Shown here one piece after another: positions 22,921 through 35,067 of a DNA stretch of 64,000 bases; within the stretch, counting starts at the first letter, position 1; every line of letters starts with the position of its first letter. Below the pieces are notes generated by a model. The model was given only the letters and a program-made list of their open reading frames with translations, was not told where the DNA came from and did no database searches. The DNA lies in the NCBI GenBank assembly GCA_015832175.1, contig WJXW01000009.1, positions 2,108,001 to 2,172,000 on the forward strand. The letters are read 5' to 3'. Source of the stretch: Paraphaeosphaeria minitans. Taxonomy: Eukaryota > Ascomycota > Dothideomycetes > Pleosporales > Didymosphaeriaceae. Made by a program: the position numbers and the translations under genes.

Positions 22921-25900
22921 CTACTGCACAACCTGGTCGCATGTCAGCAGGCGCTCATTCAGGCCACGTCGAGAGGATGAGCGGAACATCCTCAAGGGCA
23001 GAACGTACCTTCTCTCGGAGCATGCCAAGCCACTGCTGCAGGCTGACGCCCTGGTCTGCGCGGTCTTCGACGAGCAGCGTTTGCGCCCACAGCTTGAGCG
23101 TCGGCTCGCCGCTTTCCCGGACCACGTAGAGTGTCGGAACCGTAATGCTACCCACACCCTTTGCCTTGTGATCGCGTGCCTTCTCAAGTACGGCGTGGAT
23201 GCACTGGCTGAAGTCGTTGTCGAAGAGGGGTAGGGTTGTCTTGCCTGTAGTTTGTGTTAGTGCATCGCTGCGAGGGTTTGGTACAATACGTAGGATACGT
23301 ACCCTGCTTGATCAATGATTGGTCCTCGACGCCGAAAACGTCCATCAATAGCGCCGGTACTGCGTCGCGTCCAACCCACAAAAATTGGTTGACACCATCG
23401 TCAAGTAGGTAGAGACCGTAGGGTACAATGCGCTCGGATGAGAGGTTGAGTCGTGGCGGCATGATAATGTTGCCAGTCTGAGGGTCCGGTACACCAGCGT
23501 CATCAGGCATGTCGTGAAGGGAGTGGAATGATGGGTATATGTATCGTAGAAGCAGAGCGGTCGGTAGAGTGGAAAGAAGGCAGAGGGCGGCAGCACGGAG
23601 GTCCGAGGGTATCAAGGCACTCTTCCTCAAGCCAACGTTTTTGATCAAACCAAGGAACAAGACAGGCAAAGCACGAAGGTTGCCAGGCAGTGCTGGGAAT
23701 TGTTAGTCAAAGGCGAGTGGTGGATATAGGACAGAAACTTACTTAACCCTCCTGTGCCTCCTCCGATGTTTGACTTGTAAGTCTGCAGGATCTCGATGAC
23801 TTTTGACTGTAAAGCATCCCGAGCGGCATCGAGTCCACTAGACAGGGCTCGCTCAACGGCCTTGTGGCTGAAGTAAGTTGTGATGGCTTGTGCGTCGGCT
23901 CCCGCGTACACACTCGCAATGTTGTCGGTCGTGGGAAGTCCCAAGGTCATCACGCGAATCCGTCTTGAGCCGTTGCAGCTTGTGTGAAGCACGGCAGCTT
24001 GCAGGAAGACTTGTGGCCGTGTAAGAGTCTCGTCAATCGCAACTTCGACGTTGTATTGCTGGTCCCTAGGGAATGACGGGAAAGCGCATAGGTCCGAGGA
24101 GCGGTTGAAAAAGTTGCCGTAGAAAGCAGACATGCGAAGGCCGGTACTGGCTCGGACACGAAGAACTGCCTCGAGCCCTATTTCGGAGCTAAGGTAGTTT
24201 GTAAACTCTTGTGCGAGCTTAATCGCATCCTCCTGTCTCGCGGCATTCCAACCGGGATAGAAATAGGTTTGTCCTCCGGTGTATCGCGGGAGGTTGCTGA
24301 GCGAAGCGACATCCTGGTAGGCACTGGAGAAGAGGAACATGTCGATCGAGACCTGGTTCTTACTGCACTCAACCGCAAAGCTCTTGTAGAAGGAGTTCTG
24401 CGTTTGCAACAGACTACCTTCCTTGCTCGTTCCCAGAATATCCTTCCGCTCTCTGTTCTCGAGCTTACCAAACCCAGCGTTGGGTATCGAGGAAGAAAGC
24501 ACAGTAATTTTGGCACCGATAGCTGCAGTCATTCGGTGACCAGCACGGAGAGCCGAGCCCATGGCGGATCCTGGTTGTGGGTTGTCCTGGAACATGGCCG
24601 GAAGCTTTTCGAGGAAGGTCTGCACGTTTTGCATCGATTCGGAAAGGGTTACGAGGAGGTTGTCGGGAGTTGGGAGGAAAGGCTCGTCAAGATCGGAAAC
24701 GACCAACATGGAGGGGTCGTTGTTCTCGCTGCCATCGCGAGGAATGGAAAAATAGTATAAACTCGTGTCGAAACCAATGAATCCAACCCTCGTCCTGCCG
24801 TCTGCGTTGGGTATCCGCGGAAGAGCCTCGGCGATGATCTTGGACACTGTTGCGCAAAGTCCGTTCACCAAAGAAGCTTGTCCCACCTCGATCAGGAACA
24901 GATATACCAATGGCTGCGGGGGTCGGACCATGTATTCTTGAGGCGCAACAAATTCGACGACGCCGTAGTTGAGCTCGCTTCGTTGCCAGCGGTCGACGCT
25001 CTTCTGCTGAGCCGCATCCCAATCGAACGCTTGCGGGACGTCATTTGTAAGATTGCACATGTTGCATCGCCAGCGGTGGCCGTGATCTAAAGTCATTTTG
25101 TCAGCACAACCATAATCTTGGGAGATGGTTACAGTGGGCGTGGGCGTCTGAGCCAGGCCAATCAAATGCTTCCTGACGTCTGAAACACGCCCACTTCGTA
25201 CGTGGTGGGTTCGTACCGAGGAACGTCACATATGGGTTGATGTATGCCCTACATCTCCGACAACGCGATATGACCTGGGTGCCTGTTAATTCTCCTCCTT
25301 CTCCTGCTGGCTCAGATTCGAGGCGGATCTCCTACCTGGTCGTCGATGACAGGGATCGGCGCCTCATCTTCGTGAAGAGACGTGTACGGCTGCACAATCA
25401 GCGAGAAAGGCAGCTTCGACTTCTTCAGGAGGCTGTGGGTCGTTGGCACGCTTGTGAGCGTCGATCGAATGTACGGCGCGGGGCAGTTGGCATGCGGCGA
25501 AGGAGTCGCGGCGAGGTTCGCAGGCAGGGCGATAGGAGGCGGCGGAGCGTCGACTTCAGCTGCTTGGATGGGTGCTGCGACAACCTTAGCAACGACGCAC
25601 CAGACGTGACCGGAGGAAAGTGCTACCTGCAATCAAGTCTGAGGGTAGAAGCTGGATCTGAGGCTGGTGGGCTTGTGGCGGTAATTGCTGCGGCTGTCCT
25701 CCCAGGCTCATTGATTGGAACTGCTGGCCCAGCGCGTTCGGGTCCTGTTGCTGCTGGGGCGCAACCGGGTAACCCTGGGGCGGTGCGCCATACTGCGATA
25801 CTGGTGCGTTGGTGGTCGCAGGAAACCCGTACTGTGCTTGGAAGTCTTGCTGAGGAGGAACTGCGCCAGCCGCTGCACCTCCCAGGGCCGCGTTCCCGCC

Positions 25901-25948
25901 CATGCTGTAGGCGGGGTCTTGCACATAGCGGTTCTTTTTGGGAGCCAT
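22921..25948 (-). CDS. SEC24: COPII coat subunit Sec24
   Basis: Exons are complement(22921..22932, 23009..23244, 23303..23692, 23743..25086, 25217..25274, 25336..25574, 25627..25948), 866 residues. The N-terminus ([15 protein letters not shown]) is rich in Gln and Pro. A zinc finger begins near residue 190 with [20 protein letters not shown] and WRCNMC, built from two exons. The trunk domain includes [20 protein letters not shown] and [13 protein letters not shown]. The helical part carries [20 protein letters not shown], and the gelsolin-like C-terminus ends [11 protein letters not shown]. The last exon is only 12 bases (VVQ and stop). Sec24 selects cargo on ER-derived COPII vesicles with Sec23. 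All exon phases agree. Confidence 0.96.
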
Positions 25949-26374
25949 TGCAATCTCCGCAACCAATGAGTGCGCACTGTCAGGGTGTAGATGGGAGAGC
26001 GGCGGGTGTTGGGCGGCGATGCGAATTTCGAAGGCTGAGGTTCGACATGAGCTCGATGTGTCTTCTCCAGAGGACGCCGGGCTAGCTCGCCCCGCTAGGT
26101 CCGTGCGTTTTGCCCCCATTCATGTGCCCGGCCGCCTCTGCAGTGTCAATACGTCGAGACAGCCTTCATCACGATCCTCACTCAATTACGCAGGAACAAC
26201 TGTCCTTGTTGAAGCTTCCTCAAGGCATCAATTATTGGCTCCAGGAGCCGACCATTAGTCCCATATGAAACCCCGAGTCTAACATACGCCTCGTAACAGT
26301 CATTACACCCCTACACTCGCTCATCGAAACACAGAGAATCGCCACGGACCAGCCCTTCAAGGCGAGTATCTTTT
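25949..26374. other. Short intergenic region, SEC24 promoter and eisosome gene 3' end
   Basis: These 426 bases lie upstream of SEC24 and downstream of the eisosome gene stop. An in-frame upstream extension of SEC24 is open but has no Sec24-like sequence. Nothing else is recognised. Confidence 0.5.
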
Positions 26375-27540
26375 CTAGATGACACCGGCCTGGGCCATCT
26401 CCCGCTGCTCGGCCTCGGTGTAGTGAGGCTGCACTTCACCGCCGGCTTCCACCGAGCCGAAACTAGCGGCACGTCGTTCACCGCTGTGACTCCTGCTGCG
26501 AGCTGTTCTTTCCCTGTATGTCGGGTGCTCGACCTCTTGTCCGATTTCGCTCCCGTAGGCTGGCTCAGCACCAGGCATGGCGCCGACTCCTAGGGTTCCA
26601 GCAGTGGAGTGGATCGGCTCGAGGTTTGGTTGCCAGTTGCGAAGCTCATCTTCAGCGTCGTTGAGGATCTGACGAGCATGCTCGCCGTTCGCAAACCCTG
26701 GGTGGGTGTCTCCTGGGACGATGGGCGTGTCGTCAAGGAGATTGAGAATGCGGCGAGCCTGCTTGGCCAAGATGATCTGCTTCTCGGCGCGCTCGATCGT
26801 GGCTGCGAAGTGGATGTCATACGCCTCCTTAAACTTCTGACGCGTCTACACCAATCAGTATCAATCTCAGTCACGTGTGATGGAGAACTTACAATGTTCG
26901 TCAGCTGTGCCTCCGCAACCAAGCTCTGGGCCTCGGCGCGGACGAGTTCCTGCTCAAGCTGGACAATCTTAGTGCTCTGCGGCTCTTTGTACTTGAGCTT
27001 AGCGATCTCATCCGACACCTTCGCCTTGTGGTCGCGGCTAGGCTGAACCGAGCTCTCCGTGTTCCGTATTTGCTTCAGAACACCCCTGTACTCTTCCAGC
27101 GACTGGGCGTACGAGTCCTCTTGCTCTGCGATCTCTGCCATCAAGACGCCTAGCTTGTCCGACACCTCCGAGATGCCATCGTCGTTGGTAGCTTCGCCCC
27201 ACTCGGAGAGCTGCTGGGCAATGGCGACGCGCTCGCGTCCGGCCGACTCATACGCGCCGATAGCATGGTTCTCCGTCTTTATGAGCTTGTACAATTTCTT
27301 CGACAAGTCCGGTTGCTGTATGCCGCGGAGCGAGGCCATAGTAAACCGATGCTTCGGTGCCGTCTTCTCCCCACTGCTGGACCCATCCTTCTTGGAGCGG
27401 ATAGACAAGGATCGATTCCTGACGCGCGCAGACATGTTACTAAAAGAACGAGCGCGACTCAGAGAACGCGGCGGGGAGCTGGAATAAGCTGGAGGAGGCG
27501 GCGGAGGCGGGGGGTTTGAGGGGTATGCATAGATAGCCAT
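26375..27540 (-). CDS. Eisosome BAR-domain protein, PIL1/LSP1 family
   Basis: Exons are complement(26375..26845, 26893..27540), 372 residues. After a Pro/Ser/Arg-rich N-terminus (MAIYAYPSNPPPPPPPP), the family core begins FTMASLRGIQQPDLSKKLYK and runs through ENHAIGAYESAGRERVAIAQ and LSEWGE. The 47-base intron rejoins LTNI to TRQKFKEAYDIHFAATIERA. The C-terminus contains ILNLLDDTPIVPGD. The PIL1 family forms a curved BAR scaffold beneath plasma-membrane furrows. The N-terminus differs from the typical MHRTYSMR start of core Pil1, which suggests a second paralogue (PilB-like). A 5' UTR intron is likely: a donor after the CTATCAGAAT string near 27660 and an acceptor near 27612. Confidence 0.92.
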
Positions 27541-28665
27541 GGTGAATTGTGAGGCGGGCGATTGTGAAGTTGACAGAACGGGTAGCGGGAGAGGACAGGA
27601 GAAAGGGAAGATGCTGTGAATCAAATGCAGACAGTGCAAGGGCAATAGAGGAAGACCAGCTTACATTCTGATAGTACCCGAGGCAGGCCTGGTTGATATA
27701 TCGCGTTCTGAACGCAGCTATTGTTAGTCAGAGCCTGATGCGTGGGGATGCGGCGCTTGGGAGGTCGCACGGTCTCACAGGCGGCTGCGCAGATTGCAGA
27801 CGAATGGCCGTTTGGTTTGCGTCGATTACTCCCGGAATGTTTGAAACAGTTGGGCGCGCAGCTTTTGGGAAGTGGAGCGGAGGATGAACTTGTTTGAGGT
27901 TTGGGGGGCATTGGCTGCAAGCAAGTGGTTCAGGAAGCGCCCGCCGACGTCATGGCAAGCCACGCGCGGGAAGGAAAGAAGCCACGCTTAGTTAGCAACA
28001 CCAGGTCGCGACGTCTCGTGCAGACTGCGTAGAAGAATGGCTGAGTTCTGCATGTCGTCGACTTTTGCACCACTTCCAGCCATACGGCATGCAACGGCTG
28101 TTGGCCATGGAGGAGCAGCACTTCCACGTGCTACGACTGCGTGGAGACGGCAACTGTACGGAGCGTCGTCGTCTTGAACGGTTACTGCGACCCGACGACG
28201 GATGTCGCAAGGAGAGTACAGCCGTTTGATCTGGCTACGCGTGCGATGTATTGGCAATCGCGGTGCGAACTCTTTTGCTCATCGTCTCCTATCCCATACC
28301 GTTTTGAAGGCTTGCCTTCCGGGAAGATGGGGGTTGCCATTTCGCATCGATGCGGAGCCCGCTCTACTCACAGAGCTCTGAAAACAAAAAAAAACGTGTT
28401 TCAGTGACGGTTCAGTTCCGCGAATGGGACTCGTGCCGTCCTTCTCGGGAACTCCGAAGTGCGCATATCGTACGGATGGTGGCTTCCATTGCGATTTTCG
28501 ACGACCTTTTGATCATCAGGAAGGATGCGAAAGACCTCCTGCTGACGGATTTAAGGTGTCTGGACTCGTACTGAATACATATCGGCTTAGTTCAGTTTAG
28601 TCAGGCCAGGGACGCTAAAGTCAAAACGGGCTGACTTGAATCCTGGTAGGAAACCGGCTGTTACT

Positions 28666-28970
28666 AGCACTGTCATCCGAGTTCCTAGCACTATCACCCG
28701 AGTTCCTAGCATTAATGATATCCCTAGCACTGTTATCCAAGTCCCGAGCACTGTCATCCAAGTCCCGAGCACTGTCATCCAAGTCCCGAGCACTGCTATC
28801 CAAGTCCCCAGCACTGTCATCCTAGTTCCTAGCACTGTTATCCAAGTCCCTAGCACTGTTATCCCAGTTCCTAGCACTGTTATCCAACTTTGTAGCACTG
28901 TTGTCCAAAATCCTAGCACTGTCGTCCCAGTTCCTAGCGCTGTCGTCCAAGTTTACAGCACTGTTCGCGG
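28666..28970. repeat. 21-bp tandem repeat, about 15 units
   Basis: Units resemble AGCACTGTCATCCAAGTCCC plus one base. They are regular at 21-base spacing except for one 18-base unit near 28708, and they diverge mostly by C/T and A/G changes towards the right end. Because 21 is a multiple of three, the array is open on both strands (Ser-Thr-Val-Ile-Gln-Val-Pro on plus, Asp-Ser-Ala-Arg-Asp-Leu on minus). Confidence 0.9.
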
Positions 28971-30413
28971 AAATTGTGGAATTGTGGACCCCGATGCAGT
29001 GCTCCGACGGCACGCAACACCTCCGCGGCCTCTGTCCAACCCTCCAACACAGGTACGGTAACCCCACGGTGTCATGTAGACTACCATGGCCACGCCTTCT
29101 CGTGGGATAGGTTGCCGTACAAGTCCGCGACACATGGTTCAGGTTTAGCGTCCCCGCAACACACTTGTCAGGTGTGATTCCTTATCCTGTCAAGTCACCC
29201 CGCTTTAGCCCCAAGGCCGGTGGGACGATCATCGTTAAACGGGTGGCTCTTCCGTTGTCCAGGGTTGCACTCTTTGTTCCTGGCCCGCCAACCGCAATCC
29301 TGGTTTGTCAATATTGCATCGACGACCAACAATGCTGCCTCGTTCTATAATATCTCCAAAAGGTTGCTCGGCCAAGATCGCCTTCACTTGCCCTTACCGC
29401 GCAGCTGGACTCCATGCGCACACGTTCTCTTGTCATGTTGTGCAAAGCGTGTAGACATCGCACAGCACGCTCGGCAGTCGGAAAAGATTCCAACCCAGAT
29501 ATCTCGACATGCAAGGGCTATCCTAGTCGCACCAATCACTGCCCATGCAATGGTGCTGGTGCTGCAGCATCGCCTTACCTTTGCAGCTCGACCACCGAGG
29601 GCTCCACAATTACTAACATCAGTGCATCTAGGTTAACATGATTCCATAATCCCTAATACTTCTTTGAGGAGCAACGTACTCGACACAACTCCCTATCTCT
29701 TTTGCCAAGCCAGGTGGCCGCGTCAATCCCCAGTTCATGGTCCTGTCCGCTCGCCAGGTGGATATTCCAGCCCTCGTCTCTCGTCAGACAAGCCTAATCT
29801 ACTGGGCTGGGTAGCCTCTTCGACCACGCTACATGTCCTTGGTACCAGCAGCATCGAACGAGCTTTGGAATCACCGAACGTCCGCCGAATCGTGACTGAT
29901 GGCGCCATTATCCTCTTGATATGCCCATGGCAGTCACCAACGCTAGGTTCCAGTCCTTGCCTGATCATTCGCTGGCATTCGTACAATGCTTATACTAACA
30001 AAATCTGTTTCATACGAGACAGTCTGTTTCGTTGGAAACTTTCACCTTCTGCATGCGTCCTGCGGTTGGCTCGAGGTCCCAGTGCTGTGGAGATGAGATC
30101 TCGGGTAGCTGTCGTGACCCGTGCCGCATTCACTGCTTAGCACTCACTTGGCGTCACCGTTGGACCTTTGTAAGCGGAGCGCCAAACCTCTTATAGTGGG
30201 TCCAATGACGCCGTTCCGGTTCGATCACACCTTTCTAGCAGGTACTGAAAAAGATAGCTCACACTTCCCAGCAGAAGGACCAATCGTGTTTTGCTTATAC
30301 GACTGCTGGGTTATGCCAATATGCGATTTCCATATCCGGTCTGTATTATGTGATCCTGATGCCCTGCGATCTACTGGGACTACCTCATTCGGCAGGTGGC
30401 AGCGGTGAGGAGG

Positions 30414-30420
30414 TTTAAAA
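30414..30420 (+). promoter_or_regulatory. TATA-like element of the catalase gene
   Basis: TTTAAAA lies 54-60 bases upstream of the catalase ATG. Spacing suits a TATA element with a short 5' UTR, but this is inferred from position only. Confidence 0.3.
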
Positions 30421-30473
30421 GGTCACCTCTCCCGTCCACAGGTCTTGAGGTTCGTTCGCCAGCCATCTTCAAC

Positions 30474-33021
30474 ATGGTCGCTTCTCGGTTCCTAGCGGCT
30501 TTCGCCGCCTACAGCGGCCTCAGTCAGGCAATGTGCCCTTATATGGAGAGCGATGCTCGTGACCTTCCAGCTCATCACCCCCCTGTTCGGCGAGACGAGT
30601 CGGCACCATCAGCTGCTCGCACGGATGAGTTCATGGCACAATTTGAGCTCAACGACAGCGAAGGGGATTACATGACAAGTGATGTTGGTGGCCCGTTTGA
30701 GGACCAGAACAGCTTGAAACCAGGGGAGCTGGGACCGACGCTACTTGAAGATTTCATCTTCCGTCAGAAGGTAGGCCTATTTCAGCTTCTGAAGCTGAAC
30801 CAAAACTGACGCGGCTAGATTACACACTTCGATCACGAGCGAGTTCCCGAAAGAGCGGTTCACGCTAGAGGTGCAGGAGCACATGGAGTGTTTGAATCCT
30901 ATGGCGACTGGTCAAACATCACAGACGCTTCCTTCTTGAACTCGGGCGGAAAGCAAACCGATGTGTTTCTCCGATTCTCTACCGTGGCTGGTAGCCGTGG
31001 ATCGGCTGATACCGTTCGCGATGTTCATGGCTTTGCAGTCAGGTTCTACACCGACGAAGGTAACTATGGTAAGTCCAAATTTCTACCATCTCGAGAACGA
31101 ATCACTTGGCATCAATTCTCCGATTGTACCCCTTCCGTTGGTTTTCGGACCTGTCGCCAGGCTTGGTATCGCCTGATCCGGCTGTATTGAAAGTGCATGT
31201 GTCTTAGCCGCAGTGCTAATGTACACATACAGACATCGTAGGAAACAATATCCCAGTCTTCTTTATCCAAGATGCTATCAAGTTCCCGGATCTCATCCAC
31301 GCTGTAAAGCCAAACCCGGATCGCGAAATCCCCCAAGCTGCGACCGCCCACGACACGGCATGGGACTTCTTCAGCCAACAGCCGAGCGGTCTCCACACCC
31401 TCTTTTGGGCTATGAGCGGTCACGGCACCGTTCGCTCGTTTCGTCACATGGATGGTTGGGGCGTCCACACCTTCCGTTTTGTTACTGGTGACGGCAAGAC
31501 GAAGCTTGTCAAGTTCCGCTTTCAGACACTTCAGGGCAAAGCTTCGCTGCTTTGGGAAGAAGCGCAGGTGACGGCAGGTAAGAACGCCGACTATCATCGC
31601 CAGGACCTATGGGATAGCATCGACAGCGGATCGTATCCAGAGTGGGAATTCCAAGCCCAGATTATGGAAGAGGAGGATCAGCTGAGATTTGGCTTCGATC
31701 TTCTTGACCCGACCAAAATTGTTCCGGAAGATCTTGTGCCGTTCACACCTCTGGGGAAGCTTACGTTGAACCGTAATCCGTCGAACTACTTCGCTGAGAC
31801 TGAGCAAGTTGTGAGTGCCAATTGAAATATCAACCTTGCGTAAACTGACTCGGCTAGATGTTCCAACCTGGCCACATCGTGCGAGGAGTCGACTTCACAG
31901 ACGACCCACTCTTGCAGGGTCGTATCTTCTCATACCTTGACACTCAGCTCAACCGTCACGGCGGCCCCAACTTTGAGCAGATCCCGATCAACCGACCGCG
32001 AGTTCCCATCCACAACAACAACCGTGATGGCGCCGGTAAAGTCGTCGCCTCCCATTTTCTCCTGCCCAGCTAACTCCTTGCAGCGCAAATGTTCGTCCCG
32101 CTAAACACAGCCGCCTACTCTCCCAACACCTTGAACTCAGGCGCACCCAAACAGGCCAACCAAACCGCTGGACGAGGCTTCTTTACCGCACCCAACCGAT
32201 CGCCAAAGGGCAAACTCATGCGTGCAGTATCCTCCACCTTCGCAGACGTCTGGTCGCAGCCGCGTCTCTTCTTCAACTCCCTCCTCCCTGTCGAACAGCA
32301 ATTCATCGTCAACGCCGTCCGCTTCGAAACCTCCCAACTCAAGAGCGACGTCGTCAAATCCAACGTCCTCATCCAACTCAACCGGATAAGCCACGACGTC
32401 GCCGTGCGCGTGGCTTCCGCCCTCGGCATGACTGCGCCCGAAGCCGACGACACGTACTACCACACCAACACCACGACGGGCGTGTCCATCGCCAAGAGCA
32501 GCCTGCTCAAGCTTGATGGCCTCAAAGTCGGCTACCTGACCACCGCCTCCGCGCCCGGCAATTCAAGCGCCAGCACACTCAAGACTGCGCTCAAAGCCGC
32601 CAACGTCACGCTCGTCGTCGTGGCCGAGAAGCTCGGCAACGGCGTCGACCAGACCTACTCTGCCAGCGACGCCTCCCAGTTCGACGCCCTCGTCGTCGCG
32701 GACGCCACGGATGCCCTCTTCAACGCGCCCAGCAACCTCGCCAACTCAAACTCCACCTCCCCCGCGGCTGGGCGCAATGCTACGGCCTCGCCGTTCGCAA
32801 CGCTGTACCCTGCGGGCCGTCCGCTCCAGATTCTGCAGGATGGGTACAGGTGGGGGAAGCCGATTGCAGCTGTGGGCGAAGAGTCTGCGGCGTTTAGGAC
32901 GGCGGGCATCGAGGCTGGCACGCCCGGTGTGTATGCAGGGGAGATTGGGGTATTGGGCGAGAGGCTGAAGGAGGGTCTGAAGACTTTCAAGTTCTTGGAT
33001 CGGTTCCCGTTGGATGCGTAG
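30474..33021 (+). CDS. Secreted large-subunit catalase (CatB type)
   Basis: Exons are 30474..30770, 30819..31068, 31233..31810, 31858..32035 and 32084..33021, 746 residues. A signal peptide ([19 protein letters not shown]) starts the protein. The active-site histidine lies in [17 protein letters not shown], rebuilt across the first intron. The partner asparagine lies in [19 protein letters not shown], rebuilt across the second. The haem tyrosine ligand lies in [18 protein letters not shown]. After the catalase core, residues from about 590 form the extra C-terminal flavodoxin/DJ-1-like domain of large-subunit clade 2 catalases ([16 protein letters not shown]). It decomposes hydrogen peroxide outside the cell or in the wall. 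Several Asn-X-Ser/Thr sites fit secretion. Confidence 0.97.
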
Positions 33022-34315
33022 GGAGGTTTCGAGGAAAGGGACGGCTTGTATATAGTGGCTAGTTTTTGTGGATAGGTGACATCATTGTTGGATGTATCAA
33101 AAGTTATCTGAGACTTTTTTTTTGGTAGTTTTCGGGTCTGCGGATGTGTGTCTGTCATGGTGGTAGTGGAGTATGGAGGTTGGTCTGCTGTTGGCTTGAT
33201 TTTCGATGTACGTTCTTTTTTGTTCTGGCCAAGAGAGAAATCGCGCCTGCAAAGTCGCCTGCGGATGTCTATATGCTCTTGTTTCGGATGGGTGTTGAGT
33301 TTCACCAGAACCAACAATGGCCTTGCGGACTCCCGCTCCGCCCTGAAGCGGCGCAGTTGGAAAGCAGATCGAGAAAGATCATATAGCAAGCTAACGAGAG
33401 TTGCTTAAGGCCTTTGAAGAGTTTCAGTCAATGTTCTTACGAGCTGCTCTGCGGATGACCGTGGATCGCGACTGGTAGGTAGGGCTTGTTTCCATCACTG
33501 ACCAAGTGCGTCCGGGACATGCGCACAGGGACTGACACAACAAATTACAATTTTTGTAGCCAGGAATGTCAGGATAGACTGTCAAAGTACAGTTTCGTGA
33601 CTGTTCATACAGTGAGTCCGGACGAGATGAGGTGCGCATCATCAGTCCAGTTTTTTGTCTCAGCCGTTGCGAAAAGGAAACCTGGTTGTGCTAGACAACC
33701 ATTCTCGCCAGCAGGGTATACGCAATGGATACGCTTCTCAAAGAAACAGAAAAAATCAGTCGTTCAGGTTCATGCGAGATCGTCGCTATTTCTTTTGTAT
33801 CTGAAACGTCGGCGCAGGTGAGGACGTGGACGAAGCGACGCTACCGTTGCCGATCCACATATCACCTCCAAATCCAGGGCTTTCGCGGGCGTTTCGAGTT
33901 GAGCGACTGCACGACGCAACGAGGGGCGTCGAAATTGCTGTCTACCATTTCGGTGGGGCTTTCAATGTTGTGCGGGCGGGACGCGGCCCCAGATGGAAGC
34001 ATTTGTGGAGAAACGTTTCGTACAACAAACTGGTCCCTGGTATCGGCAATCTATCGGTGCCAGAAAGCTTGTCTACAGGTAGCGAGAGGCTTAGTTTTGC
34101 GCAGCCGAGGTGGAGACGGGAATATGACGTTGGATTGGAGGCGAGGGAGGCGGGATGGGGAGGGAAGGCCTCGCTGTGGAGTGGAGCGACTCCCTGAAGC
34201 GCAGATCCGACTATATATATATATGAACGGATGTGCTGCGTTTTGTTCGCCCGCATCGACCCAACCAGCACTTCCACTTACACTCGCTCATCCGCTCGCA
34301 CACCATTCTTGCACC
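33022..34315. other. Intergenic region between catalase and the EG45-like gene
   Basis: No gene is recognised in about 1.3 kb. The open frame that runs into the EG45-like start from 33725 has no signal or domain before the ATG at 34316 and is taken as chance read-through. Confidence 0.5.
34212..34224 (+). promoter_or_regulatory. TATA box of the EG45-like secreted protein gene
   Basis: An alternating TA run of 13 bases lies about 92 bases upstream of the ATG, the usual spacing for a strong fungal TATA promoter. This suits a highly expressed secreted protein. Confidence 0.5.
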
Positions 34316-34898
34316 ATGTTTTTCAAGATTCTCCTCCTTTCGGCCGCTGCCTTCAGCGCGACCACCACCGCAGCAACAACGTACAAAGCGTCTTTCACAC
34401 AGTACGGTTCCACGGACACCTGGGGGTCGGGCAACTGCAATGTCGCGAGCACCGCATGCGGTTTCTACACCTCCCCCGGATACTCCGCCGCTGTATCGCA
34501 AAATGAGTTCGGCGTCGGCCCCGGCGCAGGAGCAGGCCCAGCCTGCGGCACATGCTGGAAGTTGACAGCGCAGACGGACAGCAGCGGGAACAACCTGTCG
34601 AACGCAGGGAACAGCATCGTGGTGCAGGTGACGAATCTCTGCCCTGGTAAGTACTCTCCCTCCTTCGCCCCTCTGGCGCCGGGACAGTAGCTGATAAAAA
34701 CGCGTAGCAAGCGGCAACCCTCTCTGCGCGCAGAAGGGGCTTACGGGAACGAATCAGTATGGAGCCAACCTCAACTTTGATCTTTGCATTGATAGTGGGG
34801 CTTCAAATGCGTTGTTCGGCAATAGCGGCGTTGGGCTGGCGGTGGGGAGTGCTGTGCAGGTTGATTGCAACCAGTGGAGCGGGGAGGTTGTGCACTAG
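34316..34898 (+). CDS. Secreted EG45/expansin-like double-psi beta-barrel protein
   Basis: Exons are 34316..34646 and 34708..34898, 173 residues. A signal peptide (MFFKILLLSAAAFSATTTA) precedes a small cysteine-rich domain. Visible motifs are YGSTDTWGSGNCNVASTACG, ACGTCWKLTAQT, the NLCPA junction made by the splice, and LNFDLCIDSGA. These fit the RlpA-like/EG45 fold shared by expansins, GH45 endoglucanases and plant natriuretic-like peptides. I do not see a carbohydrate-binding module. It probably acts outside the cell on polysaccharide or at the wall; enzymatic activity is unproven. The gene converges on the F-box-like gene with a 169-base gap. Confidence 0.85.
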
Positions 34899-35067
34899 GG
34901 CTCTGTGGATGGGTTACTCGGCGTTGTTTTGAACGATATGTATGTTGCTTTCGATGTAAATATATGAACAGATGCAATGACAGCCTTCTCTTGGAACACA
35001 CGTTGGACTACTATATTGGGTGGTCGGACGCGATCAATCGACATGCTGCAGTGCAGGCAACCAGTCT

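Larger units (their letters stand above)
27541..30473. other. Large intergenic region with a 21-bp repeat, no recognised gene
   Basis: About 2.9 kb lies between the eisosome gene start and the catalase start. Short open frames on both strands have no family resemblance. The only ordered structure I see is the 21-bp tandem repeat at 28666-28970. The last few hundred bases should contain the catalase promoter, including a TTTAAAA stretch near 30414. Confidence 0.5.

Noticed and set aside
28666..28970. CRISPR-like array
   Set aside because: Units are contiguous 21-mers with no unique spacers, and the genome is eukaryotic.
33725..34315. N-terminal extension of the EG45-like protein
   Set aside because: A clean signal peptide starts at 34316 just after a TATA box at the right spacing; the extension is read-through of non-coding sequence.
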